Assembly (NCBI GenBank): GCA_036824005.1
Contig: DAITBA010000010.1
Span: forward strand, 62,001-126,000
Source of the DNA: DAITBA01 sp036824005
GTDB taxonomy: Bacteria; Pseudomonadota; Gammaproteobacteria; Burkholderiales; Rhodocyclaceae
Length of the DNA stretch: 64,000 nt
Reading direction: 5' to 3'
Position 1 is the stretch's first letter. Each line of letters begins with the position of its first letter. A model generated the notes under the pieces. That model was given only the letters and a program-made list of their open reading frames with translations. It was not told the DNA's origin and did not search any database. Made by a program: the position numbers and the translations under genes. This document shows positions 1 to 8,071 of this stretch, in pieces.

Positions 1-1
1 C

Positions 2-676
2 GAGGCCATCGAGCGCGAAGGTTGCGGCGTGCTCAAGGACATGGATGCGATCCTGGTGCCGGGCGGCTTCGGCAAGCGCGGCGTCGAAGGCAAGATCGCC
101 GCCATCCGCTACGCGCGCGAGAACCGCATGCCCTACCTGGGCATTTGCCTGGGCATGCAACTGGCCGTGATCGAATTTGCCCGTCATGTGGCGCTGCTGG
201 CTGGCGCCCATAGCACCGAGTTCGATCCGCAGACGCCGCATCCCGTGATCGCACTCGTCACCGAATGGGTCGACCGCGAGGGTCGGGTGGAAAAGCGTGA
301 CGCCAGCTCCGACCTCGGCGGCACGATGCGCCTCGGCGGCCAGACCTGCCTGCTGGCGCCGGACACCCTGGTGCGGCGCATCTACGGCACCGATCGTGTC
401 GTCGAGCGCCATCGCCACCGCTACGAGGTGAACAATACTTACGTGCCGCAGCTTCAGGCGGCGGGTTTGCGCATCTCCGGACGATCCTCCGACGGTACCG
501 ATCTCACCGAGATGATCGAGTTGCCCGATCATCCCTGGTTCGTCGGCTGCCAGTTTCATCCCGAATTCACCTCGACGCCGCGCAACGGACATCCGCTGTT
601 CATCGCCTTCGTGCGCGCCGCGCTTGCCCAACAGGGTGCCACGCACGCGGAGACGCCGCGCATTGCCGCGGTATGA
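2..676 (+). CDS. pyrG: CTP synthase, C-terminal glutaminase part (5' end outside window)
   Basis: This is the C-terminal end of CTP synthase, which makes CTP from UTP, ATP and glutamine. The reading frame is open from the first base of the window, so the gene is cut by the window edge and about 224 residues are visible. They form the class I glutamine amidotransferase domain: the nucleophile cysteine lies in GICLGMQ, and the catalytic His-Glu pair is in the late FHPEF motif followed by the usual TSTPRNGHPLF stretch. The synthetase domain must lie upstream. kdsA follows after 36 bases on the same strand, and the pyrG-kdsA-eno order is common in proteobacteria. Nothing looks damaged. Confidence 0.97.
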   Translation, partial: EAIEREGCGVLKDMDAILVPGGFGKRGVEGKIAAIRYARENRMPYLGICLGMQLAVIEFARHVALLAGAHSTEFDPQTPHPVIALVTEWVDREGRVEKRDASSDLGGTMRLGGQTCLLAPDTLVRRIYGTDRVVERHRHRYEVNNTYVPQLQAAGLRISGRSSDGTDLTEMIELPDHPWFVGCQFHPEFTSTPRNGHPLFIAFVRAALAQQGATHAETPRIAAV

Positions 677-712
677 CGATGGGCATGGCGGTGCTGGCAG
701 GATAGAGGCCGA

Positions 713-1552
713 ATGAAGCTGTGCGGGTTCGAAGTCGGGCTGGATCGTCCGCTGTTTCTCATCGCCGGCCCTTGCGTGATCGAGTCCCGGCAACTCGCCT
801 TCGACACCGCCGGCCAGCTCAAGGAGATCTGCGCCGGTCTCGGCATCCCCTTTATATACAAGTCATCCTACGACAAAGCTAACCGCAGCTCTTCCGCCAG
901 CTTCCGCGGCATGGGCATGGACAAGGGGCTCGAGATTCTGTCCGAGGTGAAACGGGAGTTTGGTGTGCCGGTGCTGACCGACGTCCATACTGCCGAAGAG
1001 GCGCCAGTCGCCGCGCGCTATGTGGATGTTCTGCAGACGCCCGCCTTCCTGTGCCGCCAGACCGATTTCATCCAGGCCTGCGCGGCCACGGGTAAGCCTG
1101 TTAACATCAAGAAGGGTCAGTTTCTCTCCCCGGCCGACATGAAGAACGTCGTCGCCAAGGCGCGGGAAGCCAACGGCGGAGCCGACACCATCATGGTCTG
1201 CGAGCGCGGCGCGAGTTTCGGCTACAACAACCTGGTGTCGGACATGCGCAGCCTGGCGATTTTGCGCGAGACGGGCTGTCCGGTGGTGTTCGATGCGACG
1301 CATTCGGTGCAGTTGCCGGGCGGTCAGGGCGCCTCGTCGGGCGGGCAACGCGAGTTCGTCCCGGTGCTGGCCCGGGCAGCGGTGGCGGCGGGCATCGCCG
1401 GCCTGTTCATGGAAACCCATCCCGATCCGGCCCGGGCGTTGTCCGACGGCCCAAACGCCTGGCCGCTACCAAGGATGCGGCAGTTGCTGGCGACGCTGCA
1501 CGAGCTCGACGCCCTGGTCAAGCGGCGCGGCTTCGAGGAAGCGTCGCTGTAA
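713..1552 (+). CDS. kdsA: 3-deoxy-8-phosphooctulonate synthase (KDO-8-P synthase)
   Basis: Condenses phosphoenolpyruvate with arabinose 5-phosphate to KDO-8-phosphate, the precursor of the inner-core sugar of lipopolysaccharide; cytoplasmic. The 279-residue length is normal. Visible family motifs are GPCVIES near residue 19, SYDKANRSS near 53, KKGQFLSP near 137 and the late METHPDP. The cysteine of GPCVIES sits where the metal-independent E. coli enzyme has asparagine, so this should be the metal-dependent class (inference from family knowledge). The next gene's ATG overlaps the TAA stop by one base, suggesting translational coupling. Its presence implies a Gram-negative outer membrane. Confidence 0.96.
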   Translation: MKLCGFEVGLDRPLFLIAGPCVIESRQLAFDTAGQLKEICAGLGIPFIYKSSYDKANRSSSASFRGMGMDKGLEILSEVKREFGVPVLTDVHTAEEAPVAARYVDVLQTPAFLCRQTDFIQACAATGKPVNIKKGQFLSPADMKNVVAKAREANGGADTIMVCERGASFGYNNLVSDMRSLAILRETGCPVVFDATHSVQLPGGQGASSGGQREFVPVLARAAVAAGIAGLFMETHPDPARALSDGPNAWPLPRMRQLLATLHELDALVKRRGFEEASL

Positions 1553-1845
1553 TGATCGTGCACCTGGTGCTGTTCAAGTTCAAGGGCGGTGTGGTCCGGG
1601 ATGACACGCGCGTGGCGGCGGCGGTGGAGGCACTATGGCGCCTGCCGATGCAGATCGTCGGAATCCGCGGCTGGGAGCACGGCTTCAATGTCACCGGCGA
1701 TGCCCAGGCCTGGGACTACGGGCTGCGGGCAATGTTCGACGACGAGGCGGCATTGCATGCCTACCTCGAGCACCCGGCCCATGTTCCGGTCGTGGCGCAG
1801 TGGGAGGAAATCAGCGAACTGGCGTTCTGCGATTTTCGCGTTTAG
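1552..1845 (+). CDS. Dabb (stress-responsive alpha/beta barrel) domain protein
   Basis: A 97-residue protein of the Dabb family, small ferredoxin-like alpha+beta barrels that dimerise. The N-terminal MIVHLVLFKFK strand and the late YLEHPAHVPVV segment, which holds the conserved HP, are typical. Family members are single-domain and mostly of unknown function; a few plant and fungal relatives are enzymes. It overlaps kdsA by one base and lies between kdsA and eno, a position where a Dabb gene is often found in betaproteobacteria. Family assignment is firm, biochemical role unknown. Confidence 0.85.
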   Translation: MIVHLVLFKFKGGVVRDDTRVAAAVEALWRLPMQIVGIRGWEHGFNVTGDAQAWDYGLRAMFDDEAALHAYLEHPAHVPVVAQWEEISELAFCDFRV

Positions 1846-1980
1846 CCGGTGGCGTGGAACGTACTAAGTAAGTCCGCCGGCAAGTCGGCAGCGAGGCGGG
1901 ATGCGCGAGCGATTTGTCGTTGTCACCGATGTGGCACTGCGGCGTGCGGTTTGATTGAAATGTCATTGGGGGAGGAGTGA

Positions 1981-3267
1981 ATGAGCGCTATCGTCGATGT
2001 CGTCGCCCGCGAGATTCTAGACTCGCGCGGCAATCCCACGGTGGAGGCCGACGTCCTGCTGGAATCGGGCGTCATGGGCCGCGCTGCCGTGCCCTCGGGT
2101 GCCTCGACCGGATCCCGGGAAGCGATCGAGCTGCGCGATGGCGATGGCCAGCGCTACCTGGGCAAGGGTGTGACGCGGGCCGTGGAGAACGTCAATACCG
2201 AGATATCCGAAGCGATCATCGGGCTGGACGCCGAGGAGCAGTCGTTTATCGACAAGACACTAATCGAGCTGGACGGGACCGAGAACAAGTCGCGCCTGGG
2301 CGCCAACGCCATCCTTGCCGTGTCCATGGCCGTGGCCAAGGCCGCGGCAGAGGAAGCGGGTCTGCCGCTGTACCGTTATTTCGGCGGCTCGGGCCCGATG
2401 CAGATGCCGGTGCCGATGATGAATGTCATCAACGGCGGCGCCCACGCCAACAACAGCCTGGACATCCAGGAGTGCATGATCATGCCCGTGGGCGCGCAGT
2501 CGTTCCGCGAGGCCCTGCGCTGCGGTGCCGAGGTATTCCACGCACTCAAGAAGCTGATCGACAAGAAGGGCTTTCCCACCAGCGTCGGCGACGAGGGCGG
2601 GTTCGCGCCCAACGTGTCCGGCACCGACGAGGCGCTGCGGTTGATCCTGGAGGCAGTGGGCCATGCCGGCTACGAGGCGGGCAGCGACGTGGTGCTGGCT
2701 CTGGATTGCGCCGCCTCAGAATTCTACAAGGACGGCAAGTACCACCTGGAAGGCGAAGGTCTCCAGCTCACCTCGGCGCAGTTCGCCGACTACCTCGGCG
2801 CGCTGGCCGACAAGTTTCCCATCGTCAGCATCGAGGACGGGATGGCGGAGAATGACTGGGATGGCTGGAAGATTCTCACCGAGAAGCTTGGCCGCAAGGT
2901 GCAGCTGGTGGGCGACGATCTGTTCGTCACCAATACCAGGATCCTGCGCGAAGGCATAAGCCAGGGTATCGCCAACTCGATTCTGATCAAAGTGAATCAG
3001 ATCGGCTCCCTCACGGAAACCTTCGCCGCGGTGGAGCTGGCGAAACGCTCCGGCTATACCGCAGTCATCTCACACCGGTCGGGCGAAACCGAGGACAGCA
3101 CGATCGCCGACATCGCCGTCGGGCTGAACGCGCTGCAGATCAAGACCGGCTCGCTGTCCCGCTCGGATCGCATCGCCAAGTACAACCAGCTCCTGCGCAT
3201 CGAGGAAGACCTCGGCGAAACGGTCAGCTACCCGGGCAGGAACGCGTTCTACAACCTACGCAAGTGA
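1981..3267 (+). CDS. eno: Enolase (phosphopyruvate hydratase)
   Basis: Interconverts 2-phosphoglycerate and phosphoenolpyruvate in glycolysis and gluconeogenesis; in many bacteria it is also a degradosome component. The protein has the usual 428 residues. Signatures are intact: the early DSRGNPTVEADV, the substrate-loop region SGASTGSREA, the catalytic lysine in ILIKVNQIGSLTE and the SHRSGETED motif near residue 367. The start is well set by GGAGG at 1971-1975, five bases before the ATG. The 135-base gap from the Dabb gene can hold its own promoter. ftsB follows, the usual proteobacterial partner. Confidence 0.98.
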   Translation: MSAIVDVVAREILDSRGNPTVEADVLLESGVMGRAAVPSGASTGSREAIELRDGDGQRYLGKGVTRAVENVNTEISEAIIGLDAEEQSFIDKTLIELDGTENKSRLGANAILAVSMAVAKAAAEEAGLPLYRYFGGSGPMQMPVPMMNVINGGAHANNSLDIQECMIMPVGAQSFREALRCGAEVFHALKKLIDKKGFPTSVGDEGGFAPNVSGTDEALRLILEAVGHAGYEAGSDVVLALDCAASEFYKDGKYHLEGEGLQLTSAQFADYLGALADKFPIVSIEDGMAENDWDGWKILTEKLGRKVQLVGDDLFVTNTRILREGISQGIANSILIKVNQIGSLTETFAAVELAKRSGYTAVISHRSGETEDSTIADIAVGLNALQIKTGSLSRSDRIAKYNQLLRIEEDLGETVSYPGRNAFYNLRK

Positions 3268-3355
3268 TGCCTGAGTCGTGGAAACGTGCCGCGAAGCGCA
3301 CTTGTCACGCCGACAGTGGCGGGCATCGAGCGCCTTTCCTGAAATCCTTGACCGG

Positions 3356-3375
3356 ATCCCCGCCTGCGCGGGGAT
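3356..3375. repeat. Short perfect palindrome, REP-like, upstream of ftsB
   Basis: The 20-base sequence reads atccccgc-ctgc-gcggggat, an 8-bp perfect stem with a 4-base loop in the eno-ftsB gap. There is no T-run, so it is unlikely to be a classical terminator. Very similar cccgc-loop-gcggg elements are dispersed in many high-GC proteobacterial genomes. I see only this copy in the window, so its repetitive nature is inferred from general knowledge. Confidence 0.5.
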
Positions 3376-3394
3376 GACCGGCGTAGGCTAACCC

Positions 3395-3676
3395 ATGCGC
3401 TGGCCCACTCTGGTGCTGATCGCGCTCGTCGTCCTGCTTCAGTATCCGCTGTGGCTGGGTAAGGGAGGCTGGCTGCGCGTGTGGGAAGTAGATCGCCAGC
3501 TTGCCGCCCAGCGCGAGGTCAATCAGAAGCTGGAAATCCGCAACGGTGGCCTGGACGCGGAGGTACGTGACCTCAAGAGTGGCTTCGATGCCATCGAGGA
3601 GCGCGCACGCTTCGAGCTTGGGCTGGTCAAGCAGGACGAAGTTTTCGTCCAGGTGCCGGAACGCCCGCGCCCATAA
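3395..3676 (+). CDS. ftsB: Cell division protein FtsB
   Basis: A 93-residue bitopic membrane protein of the divisome, where FtsB pairs with FtsL and FtsQ at the septum. The first roughly 20 residues form one hydrophobic segment (LVLIALVVLLQYPLWL), followed by a coiled coil rich in Q, E, L and R and by the conserved acidic tail around ARFELGLVKQDEVFVQ. Length and layout match the family. Its place directly after eno is the standard arrangement. The ATG lies 19 bases after a palindrome at 3356-3375, so the gene may be transcribed from eno or from a short local promoter; I cannot tell which. Confidence 0.93.
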   Translation: MRWPTLVLIALVVLLQYPLWLGKGGWLRVWEVDRQLAAQREVNQKLEIRNGGLDAEVRDLKSGFDAIEERARFELGLVKQDEVFVQVPERPRP

Positions 3677-3886
3677 CAGCTTTCCCGTGACCGCGCCGGA
3701 TATGCAGCGTGCGGACGCAGGCAAGCGCTGCGACACCCTGCATTGAGGCCGGGTCGCCGGTTAAAGTTTTCCGCCGTTTGCCCCGTTAACCACCCCATCG
3801 ACTGTGGGTGCGTCGAATTGTCCATGCCCGAAAAGCGCGCGAAGGGCAGGCAGGCGCCCGCGCAACTTCGTCTGGTGGACCGAAAG

Positions 3887-5614
3887 ATGAACAACTCCAA
3901 GCAGAACGCCCTGGCCAGGTTCCGGATTGGATTCCCGTTGCTTGTCGCCCTCGACGTCGCCGCATCTGCGGCGCTTGTATTCGCGTTGCTGGGGCTGCCG
4001 ACGCCCGCGCCCACGGGCGTCACGGTCGCGCTTGCGAGCGCACTGGTCCTCGCCTTGGTCGCCGGTGCCGGCGCTGTGTGGCTCTATGCCTCGCTGCGGC
4101 GCGGCGTGATCGCTCCCCTCGATACCATGATGAACGTCTTTCGTGAGATCGGTGCCGGCGATGCCGATCTGTCCAAGGATCTCAGCTGCGCGGCGGATGG
4201 GCAGATGGGCGAGCTCGTCGCCAACTACAACGCCTTCCTTCGTCGCCTGCGGGAAACCCTGGGCGAGCTGCGCAAGATGAGCATCAGCATCGCACGCGAG
4301 GCCGCGATCGTGCACAAGTGGGTGGGCGAAACCAGCGGCAGCGCTGCGCGCCAGGGGGAGCTGACCGACACCGTGTTCACCGCCAGCGACGAGTCCACCA
4401 AGGCGATCAACGAGGTCACCAATCACACGCAGACGATCTCGCATTCGACGTCCTCGCACCTGGAAAGTGCGAGAGTCTCACTCGACGAAATGCGTGACAT
4501 CGTTGCCAAGATGGAGAACGTCGGCGATAAACTGGGCAACTTCACCGCGACGGTGGATACGCTCACACGCAGCTCGGAGAGCATTCGCGCCGTCGTGCAG
4601 CTGATCAAGGACATCTCCGATCAGACTAACCTGCTCGCGCTCAACGCTGCCATCGAGGCGGCGCGGGCCGGCGAGGCGGGTCGCGGTTTCGCCGTCGTGG
4701 CCGATGAGGTGCGCAAGCTGGCCGAGAAGGCCAAGGCGGCCACGGAGGACATCTCCACCAACATCGGCTCCATGATCGGTCTGGTCAACAGCACCCAGGA
4801 GGAGACGCGCCAGATCTCCCAGGACATCGGTCAGACCCGCGACGTGGTGGGGCGTTCGTCCGGCAAGTTCGCCGACATGGTCGGGGATTTCGAGCGCACC
4901 AGCTCGCAACTCCTCGAAATCGCCGCCGCGATGGAAGAGCTGTCCGCAACCAATCATCAGGTCCACGACAACGTCAATCAGATCCACGATCTGAGCGTCG
5001 CCGTTGCCAAGCAGATGGATGACTCCCGGCACTCCACCGAAGGCCTGTTTCAGGCCACTGAAAAGGTGCAGCAGCTCGTCGCCCAGTTCCGCATCGGCTC
5101 GGGCGCGTTCGAGGAGAACCTCACCACAGCGCGCGAATTCCGTGAGGCGATGCAGGCCTCGCTCGAGGCCATGTACGCGCGCGGCATCGATGTCTTCGAT
5201 CGTAACTACGTACCGGTCGCCAACACCAACCCGCAGAAGTTCGACACCTGCTATGTTCGCGCCTTCGCCAGCGACCTGCAGCAGCATTTCGACCAGACGG
5301 CGTCGCAGCTCAAAGGCGGAGCCTATGCCATCATCGTCGATGTCAATGGCTATGCCGCTATCCACAACGCCAAGTTCTCCAAGCCGCTAACCGGCGACTA
5401 CGAAATCGATCTGGTCGGCAACCGGACTAGACGCAAGTTCTCCAATACGCCCACCGAAATCCGCGCGGCGCAGAACAACCTGCCGCTGTTGCTCCAGACC
5501 TATATGCGCGACACCGGCGAGCTGGTCTGTGACCTTGCCATGCCGATTCATGTTGCCGGCCGTCACTGGGGCAATGTGCGCGTCGGTTTCGACAGCACCG
5601 CTGTTCTCGGCTGA
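3887..5614 (+). CDS. Methyl-accepting chemotaxis protein with C-terminal sensor domain
   Basis: A chemoreceptor-type signalling protein of 575 residues from the chosen ATG, which has GGA about nine bases upstream. An in-frame ATG at 3824 would add 21 residues but has no ribosome site. Two hydrophobic segments (about 14-36 and 43-68) are separated by only a few residues, so there is essentially no periplasmic sensing domain. A HAMP-like stretch follows, then the signalling hairpin with QTNLLALNAAIEAARAGE and the GFAVVADEVRKLAE motif. After it comes a C-terminal domain of about 145 residues (GIDVFDRNYVPV, HNAKFSKPLTGDYEIDLVGN, RDTGELVCDLAMPIHVAGRH), the Cache-like cytoplasmic sensor found in a subset of receptors. 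The ligand is unknown. No cheA/cheW genes are nearby. Confidence 0.9.
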   Translation: MNNSKQNALARFRIGFPLLVALDVAASAALVFALLGLPTPAPTGVTVALASALVLALVAGAGAVWLYASLRRGVIAPLDTMMNVFREIGAGDADLSKDLSCAADGQMGELVANYNAFLRRLRETLGELRKMSISIAREAAIVHKWVGETSGSAARQGELTDTVFTASDESTKAINEVTNHTQTISHSTSSHLESARVSLDEMRDIVAKMENVGDKLGNFTATVDTLTRSSESIRAVVQLIKDISDQTNLLALNAAIEAARAGEAGRGFAVVADEVRKLAEKAKAATEDISTNIGSMIGLVNSTQEETRQISQDIGQTRDVVGRSSGKFADMVGDFERTSSQLLEIAAAMEELSATNHQVHDNVNQIHDLSVAVAKQMDDSRHSTEGLFQATEKVQQLVAQFRIGSGAFEENLTTAREFREAMQASLEAMYARGIDVFDRNYVPVANTNPQKFDTCYVRAFASDLQQHFDQTASQLKGGAYAIIVDVNGYAAIHNAKFSKPLTGDYEIDLVGNRTRRKFSNTPTEIRAAQNNLPLLLQTYMRDTGELVCDLAMPIHVAGRHWGNVRVGFDSTAVLG

Positions 5615-5783
5615 CCGACGCGGCCCCTCGGAATCTCCGCAGTCCGCGCCGGAGTCGGTGGCGGACAGCGCCCTTTGGCCGACGGCTGCCATGGAGCATT
5701 ATCCCTGGCAGTGCCGCGGCCGGTTCTGGTAGCGTGTCGCTTTCGACGGCGGGCACACGGCGCCGGCTCCGGGAGAACGACCG

Positions 5784-6245
5784 GTGAATCTGCATGCAAT
5801 GCTCCAACGGCGCGAGGTCGAGGGCCAGCCAGCCCCTGCGCGTCGCTCTTGTCGGCGCCGGCAAGTTCGGCTGCATGCATCTGGCGCAGGCACGCACCAC
5901 GCCCGGATTTCATCTTGCCGCCATTGCGGACCTGTCCCCGCACCCGCGACCTTCTTCGGCCGGCGTCGCTGGCATGCCGATGTGGTGGCAACTGCCAAGA
6001 GGGACTTGCGCGCTGGTCAGACGCTGGATGGCGAGGGTAGCTATGCCGTTTATGGCAAGTTGATGCTTGCCGCGGACGCGCCCGCCCTCGCAGCCTTGCC
6101 GATCGGCTTGGCCCATGGTGCGAGGCTGCCGCGCGATGTGTCCGCGGGCGCACCCGTGCGCTGGCAGGACGTGGCATTCGATGCCGAGTCCGATGCGCTG
6201 CGCGTGCGGAAACACATGGAGGCAGATTTCCCAACCGGGTCGTGA
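5784..6245 (+). pseudogene. Decayed NAD(P)-binding oxidoreductase with C-terminal SAF domain
   Basis: Remnant of a homoserine-dehydrogenase-like Rossmann-fold oxidoreductase with a SAF domain. A GTG start at 5784 with GGAG upstream opens the N-terminus (VNLHAMLQRREVEGQP). At 5825-5832 the four bases CCAG occur twice; this extra copy pushes the next segment, LRVALVGAGKFGCMHLAQAR (Rossmann glycine motif GAGKFG), into the +1 frame. About 40 codons later the Rossmann domain stops. The original frame resumes with VVATAKRDLRAGQTLDG, the start of the SAF domain, which runs to 6245. The catalytic middle, roughly 300 residues, is missing. The duplication plus the large deletion make an active product very unlikely. 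Confidence 0.8.
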
Positions 6246-6249
6246 AACG

Positions 6250-6933
6250 ATGTCATCAGATCCACAGCCCTCGCCGCGTTCGCACACCATTGGCAGGCTT
6301 GCCCGCCTGGCGGTAGTCACGCTCGCCATGCAGGCGCTCGCCGGCTGCGCGTCGACGCGTTTCTCCCAGGTCTGGCGGGATCCCGGCTACGACGGCGGGC
6401 CGCTGAAGAAGGTGGTCGTCTTCGTCGTCACCAAGGATGAGAACGTGCGCCGCTTTGCCGAGGATCAGGCGGTGCGAGCAATGCCCAAAGGCACTCAGGC
6501 CGTGGCGAGCTGGACGTTGTTCGACAAGCCGGAGGGCGACATGGAGCGCGCCAAGGTGCGGCTTGCGCAGGAAGGCTTCGACGGCGCGATCGTTGCGCAT
6601 GAGGTGGCGGTGGACAAGATCCAGAGCTACGTGCCGTCGTCCCTCGAACCCCACCCGATCGGTCCCGTGTTCGTCCGACCCAACCACCGCTCGTTCTACG
6701 GCTATTACACCTGGGCATATGGCTACACCTACCGGCCCGGCTACACCATCGAAACGACCAAGGTGCTGGTGGAAACGCTGGTTTATCCCCTGCCGGAGGG
6801 CAAGCCGGTGTGGTCGGGCGTGAGCGAAACGATCAATCCGGAGTCGACCGCCGATCTTGTCGAGCAACTCGTGCGTGTGACGCGGACGGAGCTGCAGCGG
6901 GCGGGGCTCATTGCCGCGCCCGCCGCCCGCTGA
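6250..6933 (+). CDS. Predicted lipoprotein of unknown function
   Basis: A 227-residue secreted lipoprotein. The N-terminus has a hydrophobic stretch (LAVVTLAMQAL) ending in the lipobox LAGC with the lipidated cysteine at residue 33. The mature part begins CASTRFSQVWRDPGYDGGPL, resembling small lipoproteins of the DUF4136-like type, and has a Tyr/Gly-rich stretch (YGYYTWAYGYTYRPGY) in the middle. ATG 6250 is chosen because it places the signal peptide at the N-terminus; an in-frame start at 6067 would run through the SAF remnant. It starts five bases after the pseudogene frame ends, so it may once have been co-transcribed with it. No enzymatic motif is recognisable. Confidence 0.8.
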   Translation: MSSDPQPSPRSHTIGRLARLAVVTLAMQALAGCASTRFSQVWRDPGYDGGPLKKVVVFVVTKDENVRRFAEDQAVRAMPKGTQAVASWTLFDKPEGDMERAKVRLAQEGFDGAIVAHEVAVDKIQSYVPSSLEPHPIGPVFVRPNHRSFYGYYTWAYGYTYRPGYTIETTKVLVETLVYPLPEGKPVWSGVSETINPESTADLVEQLVRVTRTELQRAGLIAAPAAR

Positions 6934-6954
6934 GGCGTTCGGTTCGCGCCGCCG

Positions 6955-7809
6955 CTAGTAATTCCCCGCCTGGGCGGCGGTGACCTCCACCGAGCCTTTC
7001 ATCGCCGGGTGCAGCCCGCAGATGTAATCGTAGGTGCCCGGCTGGTCGAACGTCAGCGACTCGCTCGCGCCTTTCTGCAGCACGCCGGTCCTCCTCGCAT
7101 TGCCGGTTACGACGACCTGGTGTGGCGAATCGTCAGTGTTGGTCCAGGTCACCGGCTTGCCGGCGGCAACTGTCATCTTCGTCGGACCGAAGGTGAAACC
7201 GGCGATGTTGACGTCCTGTGGCCCCGTCTTCTTCTGAGCCGCGGCCGTGGGCGCCGTGCCGCCCAGTTTCGCCCAGGACATGACGTAATCCTGTTTGTCG
7301 TGGGGTTTGTGGCAGTTAAAGCAGGTCTTGTGATCGGTCTTGTCGCTGACTTTCCGCTCCGGCGTGAAGCTGGCGTACTCCCACTCGCCGTTGCGCAGTT
7401 CCTCGCCGTACTCGGCACCCCAGCCCCGGCGCTTCTCCATGACGGCGATGCTAACCAGCTCGCCCTTGACGAAGCGTCCGTTGCCGTCCATCACCGGATT
7501 GCCCTGGGCATCGGCCTGTGCCTTGTAAATCGCCATCACCAGGGGGCTGCCATAAGGAACCGGCTTGCCTTCCTTCGCCGCTTTGATCGCGTCGGGACGT
7601 GCATACAGCTCCCGGTACTGCTTGTTGTCGTAGCGATCGACGGTGCCGTAGAGGCCCCATTTCTCGTAGCCATCGGGAAAGGCGATCTTGTCCGGACCGG
7701 CGCTGACCGGGCCGGCGGCCAGCCAGGCCATGCCGGCAGCGCCGGCAAGCGCCAGACCGGCGCCGACGCGGGATCTTGATTTGTTGCCTTGGGTGCTGTC
7801 ATATTTCAT
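6955..7809 (-). CDS. Periplasmic cytochrome P460-family protein fused to a plastocyanin-like cupredoxin
   Basis: A 284-residue exported protein. An N-terminal signal peptide (GAGLALAGAAGMAWLAAGPVSA) is followed by a cytochrome P460-type domain (about residues 40-190) with the c-heme motif CFNCH near residue 163. A linker then leads to a plastocyanin-like copper domain (about 198-278), whose type 1 copper ligands can be read as His in SPHQ, then Cys, His and Met in YICGLHPAM. Known P460 cytochromes oxidise hydroxylamine or bind NO. Which lysine, if any, cross-links to the heme cannot be told here. A strong site, AGGAGG, lies five bases before the ATG. The gene is convergent with the lipoprotein gene and divergent from the CheB-CheR gene. 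Confidence 0.88.
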   Translation of the reverse strand: MKYDSTQGNKSRSRVGAGLALAGAAGMAWLAAGPVSAGPDKIAFPDGYEKWGLYGTVDRYDNKQYRELYARPDAIKAAKEGKPVPYGSPLVMAIYKAQADAQGNPVMDGNGRFVKGELVSIAVMEKRRGWGAEYGEELRNGEWEYASFTPERKVSDKTDHKTCFNCHKPHDKQDYVMSWAKLGGTAPTAAAQKKTGPQDVNIAGFTFGPTKMTVAAGKPVTWTNTDDSPHQVVVTGNARRTGVLQKGASESLTFDQPGTYDYICGLHPAMKGSVEVTAAQAGNY

Positions 7810-8071
7810 GGTGTCCTCCTATTGTAGACGTATGGAAGAAAGGCTTACGCCTGTCCGCTATACGCGCGAAGCGTGCGATTGGATGCAAAGTAGCCGGGCA
7901 CGGAGGATAATCGCGTACCTCGCATTGCCTATGTCCTGAAGCGCGCCCGGCGAACGAATACCGCCGGCGGCTCGGGCATACATGGAGGGCCGGGACCTCG
8001 AACCAGTCCGAGGCAGGGCCGTACCCGGGGGGCGGGACGGAACTGCCGCACCTGCTTTCGCACGGAGAAAA

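Noticed and set aside
3356..3375. Palindrome considered as a terminator after eno
   Set aside because: There is no T-run on either strand, so it was listed as a repeat instead.
6067..6249. An N-terminal extension for the lipoprotein at 6250-6933
   Set aside because: It would read through the SAF remnant in another frame and bury the lipoprotein signal peptide inside the protein.
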